A stretch of 45,051 bases of DNA, from assembly GCA_002408065.1 (NCBI GenBank), contig DHQI01000015.1, positions 1-45,051 on the forward strand, in the 5' to 3' direction. Origin of the DNA: Bacteroidales bacterium UBA5342 (GTDB lineage Bacteria > Bacteroidota > Bacteroidia > Bacteroidales > UBA5342). The notes below the pieces were generated by a model. It saw only the letters and a list, made by a program, of their open reading frames with translations, searched no databases and was not told the origin of the DNA. The position numbers and the translations under genes were made by a program. This document shows positions 9,492 to 18,372 of this stretch, one piece after another; position 1 is the first letter of the stretch, and the number at the start of each line of letters is the position of its first letter.

Positions 9492-11516
9492 TTAGGCAAT
9501 CATCACTTTATAGTTGTGAGATGCCTGTTCTTGATTTATTCTGACGATATACAGTCCTTTATCCGAAATGTTCCGGGTAAAAGTTCTGGTTTCATTACAC
9601 AAAGTGAAAGCTGAAATATAGTCTACCTGACAGCCATTGAGGTTAAAAACCTCAATAGAGTCTATCCTTTCAGGTTTTGTTGACTTGTTGGTCAAGCTAA
9701 TAAGTAGCTGTTCGCCACTCTGGAAAAGTTGAGTATTCAGGCTTGAATTATAATTTGTTTCTTCAATACCAGTGCTTCTCAGATCAAACTTCACATAGTT
9801 GAGGTTAAAACCACCTTCCATTATAAAAATAGTCATCAGCTTTGCCCCTGCCGGAATTTCAACACCCTCTATCTTAACATCCCACCACGACTGATAACCT
9901 CCGGTATTGGGCGTTTCGATATGTGCTTCCGGACTGATTAAAAAATTATCGATACGGATGTTAATTTTTCCCACTTGCGTAGCGGCTACACGTATGGTAA
10001 TGTCATAAACCCCACCTTCTACTTCGTTGAGAGTATAACGCATCCATTCACCCTTCTCTGTCCAACCTACGTGGTAGTTATTGGTATAATGGTCAAAACA
10101 TTTTTGAATATCAACACCATCATTACGGAAGGAATAACCCTGGTTCCAAGCGGTATACCCTTCATCAGCCTCTCCGTGTAAATCCTGATAATCCAGATCA
10201 TACCAAGCACCTCCCTGTTTTCCCATATCGTATTCGGTCGCAAAAATGGTTCCCGGTAAATTATGGATAGCATATGGTTTACGCTTTTCGCCCTGTGGCA
10301 GTCCTATCTGAGCAAAAACCACATCCGGACGATAGTGACAATTCTCCGTCTTGATGCTTTCAGACATCTGATTCATAGCGGCCTTAGCTTCAGCAAATGT
10401 GGGCTGCGTACCACCATTATTCATATAATCGCTTATCACACTCCATTTTTCAGCCTCTATCCCCATCGGATCATCAATATCCATCTGCTTATGCGCCCAG
10501 GTGGCCCAACCTATATTGTTGCTCTCCATCAGCTCTATCATCTCCGTAAACCAAGTATTGGAATTTTCACCGGTCTCGCCAAGCCATACCGGTACACCAT
10601 ATTGGTTTTTTAAACCGTTGAGCCAATCAGCTGCCCCTTGATTATTACGGGTCCAGTATTTATGAGGTCCAAAAGCTAAGTTGTTATCATATTCGCCTAT
10701 GCCGTCAAACCCCGTAAAGTCATTAGCCCAGCTATTACCTTCAAGGATGATAATGTGATTGTTATCAACAGTACGGATGGTATCAATCGTGCGTTTGAAC
10801 AAATCGACCAAAGGTTGATTGTTATGAAAATTGTCCCACCAGTTAGTTTCATTAAGTAGGTCATATCCGCCAATGTGTTCACTATCTTTGTATCGTTCAG
10901 CTAATTTGTACCACAAAGCCACAAATTTGGTTTTGTTAGCTTCACTCTCCCATAACGATGGCTTGGAAGGGTCATAATCCGAAATTTCGGCATTTTTCCC
11001 TTGTCCGCCCGGTGCAGCGTGCATATCCAATATCAGATAAAGGTCATTGTCCTCACACTGCGCCAAAAGACTGTCTACCATTTCAAAACCACGGGTCAAC
11101 CAGGTGATTTCACCAGCTAGCTCCTCGTCTTCTACAGGTAAAGTGAAGAGATTGTAATGCAAAGGCACGCGGATAGAGTTATAACCCCAGGAAGCCACTG
11201 AATCCACATCTTCGCGGGTAAAATAGTTCTTTAACCAGTTGTCGTAAAAGGCATCAGTAGTGGCCTTGTCTGTCAATTCTTCGAGCGTAGCACGTATCTC
11301 GTGCTGAGTACCGCCCACGTTTATAGGGCCAAACATATAACCCTCCTGCAGCATCCATCCGCCGGGACCGATACCACGCAGCAGTACGTTACCATCGTTA
11401 TTGACAATAGAAGTGCCGTCCTGACGCAAAAATCCGTTCACATCTTTTGCCCAAAGCACAGAGCTGCCTAGCATAAACAGCAGGCTAACTAAAGAATATA
11501 GCTTTATTCTTTTCAT
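9492..11516 (-). CDS. GH5 endo-glycanase with CBM6-like domain and T9SS tail
   Basis: A secreted 674-residue retaining endo-acting enzyme. Signal peptide about 1-23. The GH5 barrel spans about 25-390, with the acid/base Glu223 in DLLNET and the nucleophile Glu314 in VWLGETG. A CBM6-like beta-sandwich (about 420-575) follows, and a type A T9SS sorting domain fills about 590-674, ending in GLYIVRINQ...YKVMIA. It would attack polymer outside the cell and feed the SusCD pair. The GH5 subfamily, and so the exact beta-glucan, cannot be assigned from sequence alone; laminarin-type loci often carry GH5 together with GH30 and GH3. It is the first enzyme gene after the surface lipoproteins and starts 12 bp after the preceding stop. 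Confidence 0.88.
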   Translation of the reverse strand: MKRIKLYSLVSLLFMLGSSVLWAKDVNGFLRQDGTSIVNNDGNVLLRGIGPGGWMLQEGYMFGPINVGGTQHEIRATLEELTDKATTDAFYDNWLKNYFTREDVDSVASWGYNSIRVPLHYNLFTLPVEDEELAGEITWLTRGFEMVDSLLAQCEDNDLYLILDMHAAPGGQGKNAEISDYDPSKPSLWESEANKTKFVALWYKLAERYKDSEHIGGYDLLNETNWWDNFHNNQPLVDLFKRTIDTIRTVDNNHIIILEGNSWANDFTGFDGIGEYDNNLAFGPHKYWTRNNQGAADWLNGLKNQYGVPVWLGETGENSNTWFTEMIELMESNNIGWATWAHKQMDIDDPMGIEAEKWSVISDYMNNGGTQPTFAEAKAAMNQMSESIKTENCHYRPDVVFAQIGLPQGEKRKPYAIHNLPGTIFATEYDMGKQGGAWYDLDYQDLHGEADEGYTAWNQGYSFRNDGVDIQKCFDHYTNNYHVGWTEKGEWMRYTLNEVEGGVYDITIRVAATQVGKINIRIDNFLISPEAHIETPNTGGYQSWWDVKIEGVEIPAGAKLMTIFIMEGGFNLNYVKFDLRSTGIEETNYNSSLNTQLFQSGEQLLISLTNKSTKPERIDSIEVFNLNGCQVDYISAFTLCNETRTFTRNISDKGLYIVRINQEQASHNYKVMIA

Positions 11517-11528
11517 TCTTAAGATCGT

Positions 11529-11900
11529 TTATTCTCCGTTAGGAAATACATAAGTTTCGGCAGGCACCGAGTTGTTACCAAAAGCATCGATAGTAAATAC
11601 CTGCATCGTGTAGCCTTTTATTTCTAATTCATTAATTATGGCACTATCCACCATTGTATCGAAAGTTATCACTTCCTCATCATAGCGGATTTCTATACTT
11701 TTAGCCAGATCACCCTCCGGATTATCCCAACGTAGCGTGCAGGTTTGTAAACCGTTTTCAGCCCTCAGGTTTGTCACTTTAGGTGAGTAAACCCGGTTAG
11801 TGAGATAATCCTCGTAGTTATCATCCATTTCACTACAAGCACTAAAAAACAAAAGGAATGCTGCAGCGGTATATAAAAGAATATTTTTCATCGTCTTCAT
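11529..11900 (-). CDS. Small Ig/fibronectin-like surface lipoprotein of PUL1
   Basis: A 123-residue lipoprotein (lipobox FFSAC) with a single Ig/fibronectin III-like domain (VTNLRAENGLQTCTLRW...), similar to the N-terminal part of the DUF4998 proteins found beside SusCD pairs. Those proteins are usually three to four times longer, so this is a short form, possibly cut down to a membrane-proximal linker domain. The start at 11900 gives a 4-bp gap to the upstream stop; ATGs at 11891 and 11918 are alternatives. A role in glycan capture at the surface is inferred from position only. Confidence 0.7.
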   Translation of the reverse strand: MKTMKNILLYTAAAFLLFFSACSEMDDNYEDYLTNRVYSPKVTNLRAENGLQTCTLRWDNPEGDLAKSIEIRYDEEVITFDTMVDSAIINELEIKGYTMQVFTIDAFGNNSVPAETYVFPNGE

Positions 11901-11904
11901 CTTT

Positions 11905-13113
11905 TTAATTACTTCCATAAAGGGTTAATTCCGAAACATTCACATAAATTTCACTACCAAAGTTTTCAGTAATCGCAAATTTCAGATAACGGAATGGTTC
12001 AGTGGTATTTTCCAAATCAAAAGCGTGACCAGCCTCAGCTATCGCAATATCTGCGGCAGGTACTTTGCCATCTTCATCACGCGGATCTTCCAAGGTAAAT
12101 TCACCTTGTAGTATCCACTCCGTACCATTATTACTGGTATAAATATTAAAAGCTTTAATATTTTCATTTTGATAATAATACGGCTCATTTTCAAAACCAG
12201 CCGGAGGAGCGTGCCAGTAGGCGCGCTGATGCATTTCCAGGCGATTGACAATGACAGAATCGTTACCCATATCAATCACAAAATCAAGTGGAAAATTCAG
12301 CTGACCTCCATTATTATCGCGCGACACCATAGCATAACTACCCTGACCACCGGAATCTTTAGTATCGATAATGTCATCCCAGATAGCTTCGGAGCTTCCC
12401 TCCCAGGCATTTCCATCCACACTAAGAGCATCTACTAGTGTCCACTTTGTTTTATCAATTCTTTCTTCGAAAATCGGACTGATCTTTCCTATTGAAACTT
12501 TATCCGTTTTGTTACCATAAAAGTCTTCCACTTCTACAAAGAATTCTTTCAAAGTACTATCCATACCGCGTACGGTAAGCATTTCATTTTCCACCTCGGA
12601 AGATAAAATAACAGGGATAGACTCTTCACCATTTTCTTCTACATAAGTAAGATAAGTAAACACTGTAGCTGAAGTAGGGTTGTACCACGAGAGCTTGATA
12701 CCACCAAATTCGGGAACGATAGTCATACTTTCTTTTACCACTTCAATGTTAGATTTCAGAGGCGTAAAAACCACAGCAACTGCTTCCGATTCATTCTTAG
12801 AGCGGTCCACGGCTACAATATTAAATGTATGCTCGTCGGTATCGTTATACCCGTCAATTATGATAGTGTCGTTGTAAAGACTACTTACTTTGAAAAGGTC
12901 TTCACCCAGCGTATTGGTATAATAGATTTTAGCAAAAAGCACATCTTCGTCAACAGGCAAAGTATAGCTCACTTTTGCGCCGCCGTGAATGGCTTCTACT
13001 TCTACATTAGACACTACACCCGGTGCTGTAGTATCTGTACTCTCTTCTTCGCAGGCACTAAACAGACTTATGGCTAAAAGTGCTATCAGTATTTTTTGTA
13101 CAAATTGTTTCAT
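11905..13113 (-). CDS. Surface glycan-binding-type lipoprotein (DUF4959/DUF5126/DUF5000 architecture)
   Basis: A 402-residue lipoprotein (lipobox LFSAC) in the SusE/F position directly after SusD. Two Ig-like domains come first (about 30-118, starting APGVVSNVEVEAIHGG, and about 120-215), followed by a discoidin-like (F5/8 type C) C-terminal domain (about 220-402) with NIKAFNIYTSNNG and FRYLKFAITENFG strands. This is the DUF4959-DUF5126-DUF5000 arrangement common in Bacteroidetes PULs. Members are taken to be surface glycan-binding proteins that help SusCD capture substrate; the ligand here is unknown. It starts 12 bp after the SusD stop, so co-translation from the same mRNA is likely. Confidence 0.82.
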   Translation of the reverse strand: MKQFVQKILIALLAISLFSACEEESTDTTAPGVVSNVEVEAIHGGAKVSYTLPVDEDVLFAKIYYTNTLGEDLFKVSSLYNDTIIIDGYNDTDEHTFNIVAVDRSKNESEAVAVVFTPLKSNIEVVKESMTIVPEFGGIKLSWYNPTSATVFTYLTYVEENGEESIPVILSSEVENEMLTVRGMDSTLKEFFVEVEDFYGNKTDKVSIGKISPIFEERIDKTKWTLVDALSVDGNAWEGSSEAIWDDIIDTKDSGGQGSYAMVSRDNNGGQLNFPLDFVIDMGNDSVIVNRLEMHQRAYWHAPPAGFENEPYYYQNENIKAFNIYTSNNGTEWILQGEFTLEDPRDEDGKVPAADIAIAEAGHAFDLENTTEPFRYLKFAITENFGSEIYVNVSELTLYGSN

Positions 13114-13125
13114 CGTTTATATTTT

Positions 13126-15042
13126 TTACCAACCAAGGTTTTGAACCAAGTTAGGATTACGTACTAATTCTTCGAGTTTAATCGGCTGAAAATAATCGCG
13201 TGGCGATACGAATACACGTTGCTGCACATCGCTAAGCGTATAGAATTTATCACGATCGCTCTCATCTACATTCCAGCCCTGTATAGGGGTATTCAGATAG
13301 TTTTCTCCCATTTTCCAGCGACGAATATCGTGGTATCGGTGCCCCTCAAAAGCTAACTCAATCATACGCTCTTGTTGTATAATCTCACGTAAGCCGTCTT
13401 TTGAAGTATGCTTATTCACCGTTTTGGCCAATGCAGCATCGGCCCACACCTCTTCTACTTTTGGTAAACCTACACGGGCACGAACAGTATTAATGGCATC
13501 ATAAACATCTTGCGTAGCACCACCAAATTCGTTAGCAGCCTCAGCATAATTGAGGTATAGTTCGGCCAAACGAATAATTGGCCAGGGATAATTAATCAAA
13601 TTGCTGTAAGTATCGCCTTGCGAATCCGGATGCACAAACTTCTTAAGCGCATAACCCGTTGTTAAATAATCGTTAGAACTCCCCGAGCGTCCTCCAGGTT
13701 CTTCCTCATAACGCATCTTGATTGATTGTTTGATACCGTGCGCCCTGTTGTAACCGCGATCAAAAGCAATAGTGGCATAAAAGCGGGCTTCACGGTCGAA
13801 GTGTAACTTCACCGTTTCTTGTCCGGCCTGCACTTCAAAAAGACTTAAATCACTACTCATTCCTTTCCGGTAATCATATCGGTTGGCATAGTCAAAAGTC
13901 AAATCTTCGTCGATAGGCAAACCGTTTTTAGTATAATACAACTCAGCCATACGGTAAGTAGGCGACAACCATTGCCAGGCTGCCTCGTTACTCGATGCAC
14001 TGGTGCTTTTTATCATGGTGGACGCTTGTATCTGCCACCAACTCGTTTCCGGCTGAGAATTTCCCCATATCAACTCGTTATTCCACTTGTCTACCATCAC
14101 ATAACGATAGTTGTAGAAATACCCGGCATTGGCTGAATCATATTGTGCATAAGTATCATCATATTTGCCATATGTATCCGAGTATTTGTACATTTCCACA
14201 CTGTTGGCCAATGCCACCTGCAGAGCTGTATCAGCGGCTTCCATAGCTAACTTCCACTTATTGGCGTCATAGGTGGTATTAAAAAGCTCCTTGCCGTCTT
14301 TACCTTTAAAGCCGGCATAGTATTCTGCATTGCCATTAAACAGCGGACTGGCAGCGTATAGCAACACTCGTGACTTAATTGCATAAGCAATCGTGCGGTC
14401 TATACGTCCCAGATACAGGGTATTTGTTACCCGCTTAGGTAAGTCTTTTATGGCTTCATCCATTGTGTTTGTGATGTATTCGAAACATTCATCGGTACTA
14501 TTGCGGTAAACGCGGATTTCATCCAAAGAGGCTGAAATTGGAATGTTTTTATCCATAATAGGCACAGGTCCGTATGTTCTAAGTAAAAGGAAGTGATAAT
14601 AGGCTTTTAGAAACTCTGCTTCTGCTTCCCAAGTATCTTGCTCTTCGATAGTCATATCCGGCACGCTGTGAATATTTTCGATAAGGATATTACAATCACG
14701 GATGGCATTCCAAAAGGAACCCTGCCAGGAACCTCCGGTAAACCCTGTCCAATAATTTAATATCGGATCATTGGTGCTTTGCTTGCCTTGCATTATCTCT
14801 ATACCATTCACGGCCTGGCGTGTAGGTGAAGTAAACTCATCAGACATCAGTACCGATGTGCCATACAAATCATCATTGTTAGGCAAATAGGTATAACAAG
14901 TGGCCAAAGCTTTGTAAGCCTCTGTTTTCCGTTCAAAAACCAAATCCAACTCCTGGGTTTTTTCCGGTACTATATCCAAATAGTCAGTACAAGCCCAGCT
15001 GCTTAGTAGAAGTATGAATAAACTATATTTTAAAATTTTCAT
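13126..15042 (-). CDS. SusD/RagB family outer-membrane lipoprotein (PUL1)
   Basis: A 638-residue SusD homologue, the lid that binds glycan on top of the SusC transporter. It has a lipoprotein signal (lipobox SSWAC) and then the typical LDIVPEKTQ start, TPR-like helices and the C-terminal RagB signature (PIIRLAELYLNYAEAANEFG, ERMIELAFEGHRYHDIRRWK). Length is at the upper end of the family. It lies 34 bp after SusC, the usual order. Substrate is inferred from the beta-glucan-type enzymes downstream. Confidence 0.95.
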   Translation of the reverse strand: MKILKYSLFILLLSSWACTDYLDIVPEKTQELDLVFERKTEAYKALATCYTYLPNNDDLYGTSVLMSDEFTSPTRQAVNGIEIMQGKQSTNDPILNYWTGFTGGSWQGSFWNAIRDCNILIENIHSVPDMTIEEQDTWEAEAEFLKAYYHFLLLRTYGPVPIMDKNIPISASLDEIRVYRNSTDECFEYITNTMDEAIKDLPKRVTNTLYLGRIDRTIAYAIKSRVLLYAASPLFNGNAEYYAGFKGKDGKELFNTTYDANKWKLAMEAADTALQVALANSVEMYKYSDTYGKYDDTYAQYDSANAGYFYNYRYVMVDKWNNELIWGNSQPETSWWQIQASTMIKSTSASSNEAAWQWLSPTYRMAELYYTKNGLPIDEDLTFDYANRYDYRKGMSSDLSLFEVQAGQETVKLHFDREARFYATIAFDRGYNRAHGIKQSIKMRYEEEPGGRSGSSNDYLTTGYALKKFVHPDSQGDTYSNLINYPWPIIRLAELYLNYAEAANEFGGATQDVYDAINTVRARVGLPKVEEVWADAALAKTVNKHTSKDGLREIIQQERMIELAFEGHRYHDIRRWKMGENYLNTPIQGWNVDESDRDKFYTLSDVQQRVFVSPRDYFQPIKLEELVRNPNLVQNLGW

Positions 15043-15076
15043 TGCTGTATCTTTTATTGTTTTGCCTATTGAAAGA

Positions 15077-18000
15077 TTAGAAGGCCATTGTTAAGCCCAT
15101 ATTAAAAATACGTTGCGGTGGATAACCTAAGCCGTTTCCTCCCATTTCCGGATCCCAAAGCTTAAATTTACTCAGGTAGAGAAGATTGTTTCCACTGACG
15201 TAAACACGCATATCTTTGATTCTTGCTCTTTCTGTCAGCTTTTGGGGCAAGGTATACCCCAGCTCTACACTTTTGAGACGTAAAAAACTACCGTCACGCA
15301 ACCACCAGGTTGACTCCTGCTGATTATTCTCTATCGTTTCGGTACTCAGTCTTGGCCAAAATGCATAAGGATCAGGATTATAATCGGACCAATGATTGTC
15401 TGCTATAATGCTTAAAGCATTACGTTCATCAATGAATGGTGCAATAGCATTCGGATCAATGTAAAATGAGGAACGACCCGAGCCTTGAAAGAAGAAAGAG
15501 AAATCAAGACCTTTGTAGCCCGTCGACATACCAAAACCATAAATAATCTCAGGTACGGTAGGAAAGCCTACAGGCACTTTATCATTATCATCTATCTTTC
15601 CATCATCATTTACATCTACATATTTTATATCACCACCGGTATAGTTATTTCCATAAGTCTGTGTCGGCGAATTCGCGACTTCGTACTCATCAACAAAAAG
15701 ACGTTCGGCTACCAACCCCCATTGCTGATTGATGGGGTGACCAATACGGCTCATATAGTCGTAAGGATATTCAGGCTCAGCATTTACTTTTACCTCATTT
15801 GCAGCATAAGTAAAATTGGCACGTCCTGATAGCCACAGTCCGTTATCGAATGAATACTGATAATCGGCTGAACCATCAAATCCGTAAGAAACCGCTTCTC
15901 CAATGTTACTACTAATAGCTGATGAGAGTCCCATCGTTGAAGGAACATCTTCGAATGGCATATAGATATTGGTACGGTATTCGTGGAAATAATCAGCCTG
16001 AATTGTTAACTGGTCAAAAAGTCCCAGTTCAAAACCGCCATTAAACTTACGGGCTATTTCCCAGGAAACGTCCGGGTTAGCATATCGGTTAACATTATAT
16101 CCATTATACCAGGTATCAAAGTCTTTTCCCCAGGAGTAGCCCTTGCCACCATCGTTCAGGTTGACTTCTGACAAGTAGAGAAAACGCTCGGACTCGGCAG
16201 CAATTGCATCATTACCCACCAAACCGTAGGTTGCTTTTAACTTGAAAAGATTTATGTTCGATTTCAGATTATCCCAAAACTTCTCGTTCGAAATAGCCCA
16301 ACCTAAACCAGCTGAAGGAAAAAAACCAAATCTGTTATTCTCTGCAAAGCGCTCGGAACCGTTGTATCCAAAGTTTAGCTCAAAGAAATAACGACTGTCA
16401 TAAGCATAAGTGCTACGTCCGGCCAAACCCATATTGCGGGCAGGTAGTGAGGTATAAACATTATTAACACCTCCGGTTGTGTTTAATCGTTCTTCCTGAG
16501 TATAAACCAATAACCCACCAACAGCGTGCTTATCAAACTCACGGTTATAGATGGTCGCTAACTCAAAATAGACACGACTGTTGGCATTAGTCCATACTGA
16601 TGGATCATTCAGATAATCAGTCCCTTCATATATCTGATTCACACTATAGGTATCCTCTTCGGCATCGTAGGCAGAAACGGCGTAATAAAAAGGATCAAAA
16701 CTACGGCTGCTACCATAGGTACTGTAATTCTTGATAGAAGCCATCGCTCTGGCCGAAAGCCCTTCGGTCACCATTGAAAGGTCTTGTTCTATCTTAAACT
16801 GAGATAAGATAGTCGATGAAAATTCATCTTTATACCCCTTTACCATTTCGGCATAAGGGTTGGTATGTACTGAGCTCCCCTTTAGCTTATTACCAAATAA
16901 AGTATGGCCAATATGTGCTGTAGTTTCATCCTTCGGATAATATTTAGGAAAGTTAACAGGATTGGCATTTACGACCGCATTAAAAATATCTGTAGCCGAA
17001 GTAGAAGGGCCGTTGTATTGGTCAAACAAAGAATAAAACTTTGCCGAAACTTCAGTTGTTTTTGTCAGATTAATATTAACGTTTGCACGTAGGTTATAAC
17101 GGTCAATATTAATATTGTTATTAAAGTTGTTGTGTGGATCTACCTTTAACAAACCATTCTCATTGGTATAAGAAGCTGCAATGTAATACTGAGCAACATT
17201 ACCACCGCCGGTTACATTCAGGTTAGCACGGGTATTGATAGTCGCATTATTAAATAACTCATCGTACCAGTCTACATCAGGAAAAACGTATGGATTTGTA
17301 TTATTGCGGGTATTTTCAATTTTATCTTTGCTATAAAACAGAGAAGCTGAGGGGTAGCGTGTACGTAAAGCTTTATTGTATAACTCCATATATTCCACAC
17401 CACCTAGGAAGTCATTCATTTTGGTAGGCGAAGCCACCGAGCTTTCCACACGTACCGAAACTTTAGCCTTTCCTTCACGCCCTTCTTTGGTGGTCACCAA
17501 TATCACACCATTGGCACCTCGTGCACCATAAAGAGAGGTAGCCGTGGCGTCTTTCATAATAGAGAAACTGGCAATATTATCCGGTTCCACACGAGCCAAA
17601 TCGCTGGATGAAATTTCAAAACCATCCAAGAGAATCAATGGACTATTGGCATAACCAAAGGAGGTGACACCACGGATAAAAAACTCAGCATTATCGGCGC
17701 CCGGTTCTCCGGAACGTTGATAAGAAATGACACCGGCCATACGTCCGGCCAAAGCCACAGTCAGGTTACTGGTGGGTTGTTTTAACTCAGCCGGTTTTAT
17801 CGTATTGATAGAACCAATCACACTTTCCTTCTTTTGCTTTTGGAAAGCCACCACTTGTACTTCACCGATCTCGGCTACGTCCTCGCTCATTACCACATCA
17901 ATGACACTCTGATTAGCAACGTGTATGGTTTGTGTCTTGTAACCTAAAAAGGAATACTGAAGGCTGTCAGTTGAAGAAAGGTTATTGATAACATAACGAC

Positions 18001-18166
18001 CATCCAGATCTGTTATCGTTCCGCGGGCTTCGCCGGCTACTACAACCGATACCCCGATAAGTCCCTCTCCACCTTCGTCCACTATTAATCCCCTTACCAA
18101 TTGCGATTGCGCCTGCAAGTGTATAATGCTTATTAAGGAGGTAAATAAGAGTAAAAATTTTTTCAT
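15077..18166 (-). CDS. SusC/RagA family TonB-dependent transporter (PUL1)
   Basis: A 1029-residue outer-membrane transporter for oligosaccharides. Signal peptide about 1-19, a carboxypeptidase-regulatory-like domain (about 23-105, VRGLIVDEGGEGLIGVSV), a plug domain (about 115-225) with the SusC signature around NSPLILLDGFEISS and DATATSLYGARGANGVILVTT, then a 22-strand barrel ending in FNMGLTMAF with a terminal aromatic. It is the first gene of the PUL1 operon, following a 206-bp gap that holds a weak -7 element and three direct repeats probably bound by the upstream regulator. Confidence 0.96.
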   Translation of the reverse strand: MKKFLLLFTSLISIIHLQAQSQLVRGLIVDEGGEGLIGVSVVVAGEARGTITDLDGRYVINNLSSTDSLQYSFLGYKTQTIHVANQSVIDVVMSEDVAEIGEVQVVAFQKQKKESVIGSINTIKPAELKQPTSNLTVALAGRMAGVISYQRSGEPGADNAEFFIRGVTSFGYANSPLILLDGFEISSSDLARVEPDNIASFSIMKDATATSLYGARGANGVILVTTKEGREGKAKVSVRVESSVASPTKMNDFLGGVEYMELYNKALRTRYPSASLFYSKDKIENTRNNTNPYVFPDVDWYDELFNNATINTRANLNVTGGGNVAQYYIAASYTNENGLLKVDPHNNFNNNINIDRYNLRANVNINLTKTTEVSAKFYSLFDQYNGPSTSATDIFNAVVNANPVNFPKYYPKDETTAHIGHTLFGNKLKGSSVHTNPYAEMVKGYKDEFSSTILSQFKIEQDLSMVTEGLSARAMASIKNYSTYGSSRSFDPFYYAVSAYDAEEDTYSVNQIYEGTDYLNDPSVWTNANSRVYFELATIYNREFDKHAVGGLLVYTQEERLNTTGGVNNVYTSLPARNMGLAGRSTYAYDSRYFFELNFGYNGSERFAENNRFGFFPSAGLGWAISNEKFWDNLKSNINLFKLKATYGLVGNDAIAAESERFLYLSEVNLNDGGKGYSWGKDFDTWYNGYNVNRYANPDVSWEIARKFNGGFELGLFDQLTIQADYFHEYRTNIYMPFEDVPSTMGLSSAISSNIGEAVSYGFDGSADYQYSFDNGLWLSGRANFTYAANEVKVNAEPEYPYDYMSRIGHPINQQWGLVAERLFVDEYEVANSPTQTYGNNYTGGDIKYVDVNDDGKIDDNDKVPVGFPTVPEIIYGFGMSTGYKGLDFSFFFQGSGRSSFYIDPNAIAPFIDERNALSIIADNHWSDYNPDPYAFWPRLSTETIENNQQESTWWLRDGSFLRLKSVELGYTLPQKLTERARIKDMRVYVSGNNLLYLSKFKLWDPEMGGNGLGYPPQRIFNMGLTMAF

Positions 18167-18213
18167 AAAATAGTTGTGTTGATTTTTTAATTGCTGTGAA
18201 TAATTTCACGTTG

Positions 18214-18221
18214 CAATTATA
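18214..18221 (-). promoter_or_regulatory. Weak -7 element of the PUL1 operon
   Basis: Minus-strand TATAATTG differs at one base from TAnnTTTG and lies 47 bp before the SusC start. No TTTG is seen at -33. A poor core promoter fits activator dependence. Confidence 0.4.
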
Positions 18222-18261
18222 TTACAAGAAGGTGTCGACCGCCTAATTTTCGGACTGCACT

Positions 18262-18325
18262 ATAGCACTACAGCTCTTGTACGGGACTATAACATAGCAC
18301 TACAGACAACACTATACCACTATAT
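18262..18325. promoter_or_regulatory. Direct-repeat array upstream of PUL1 susC (candidate operator)
   Basis: ATAGCACTACAG occurs exactly at 18262-18273 and 18294-18305, 32 bp apart (three helical turns). A degraded third copy (ATACCACTATAT) lies at 18314-18325, 20 bp from the second. The array begins 40 bp upstream of the -7 element, a normal place for an activator. The likely binder is the HTH regulator encoded next door; this is inference from position. Confidence 0.5.
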
Positions 18326-18372
18326 TTCAGCAGATAATAGCAGCAATAAAAAATACTGAAAAGGTTTGTTTG

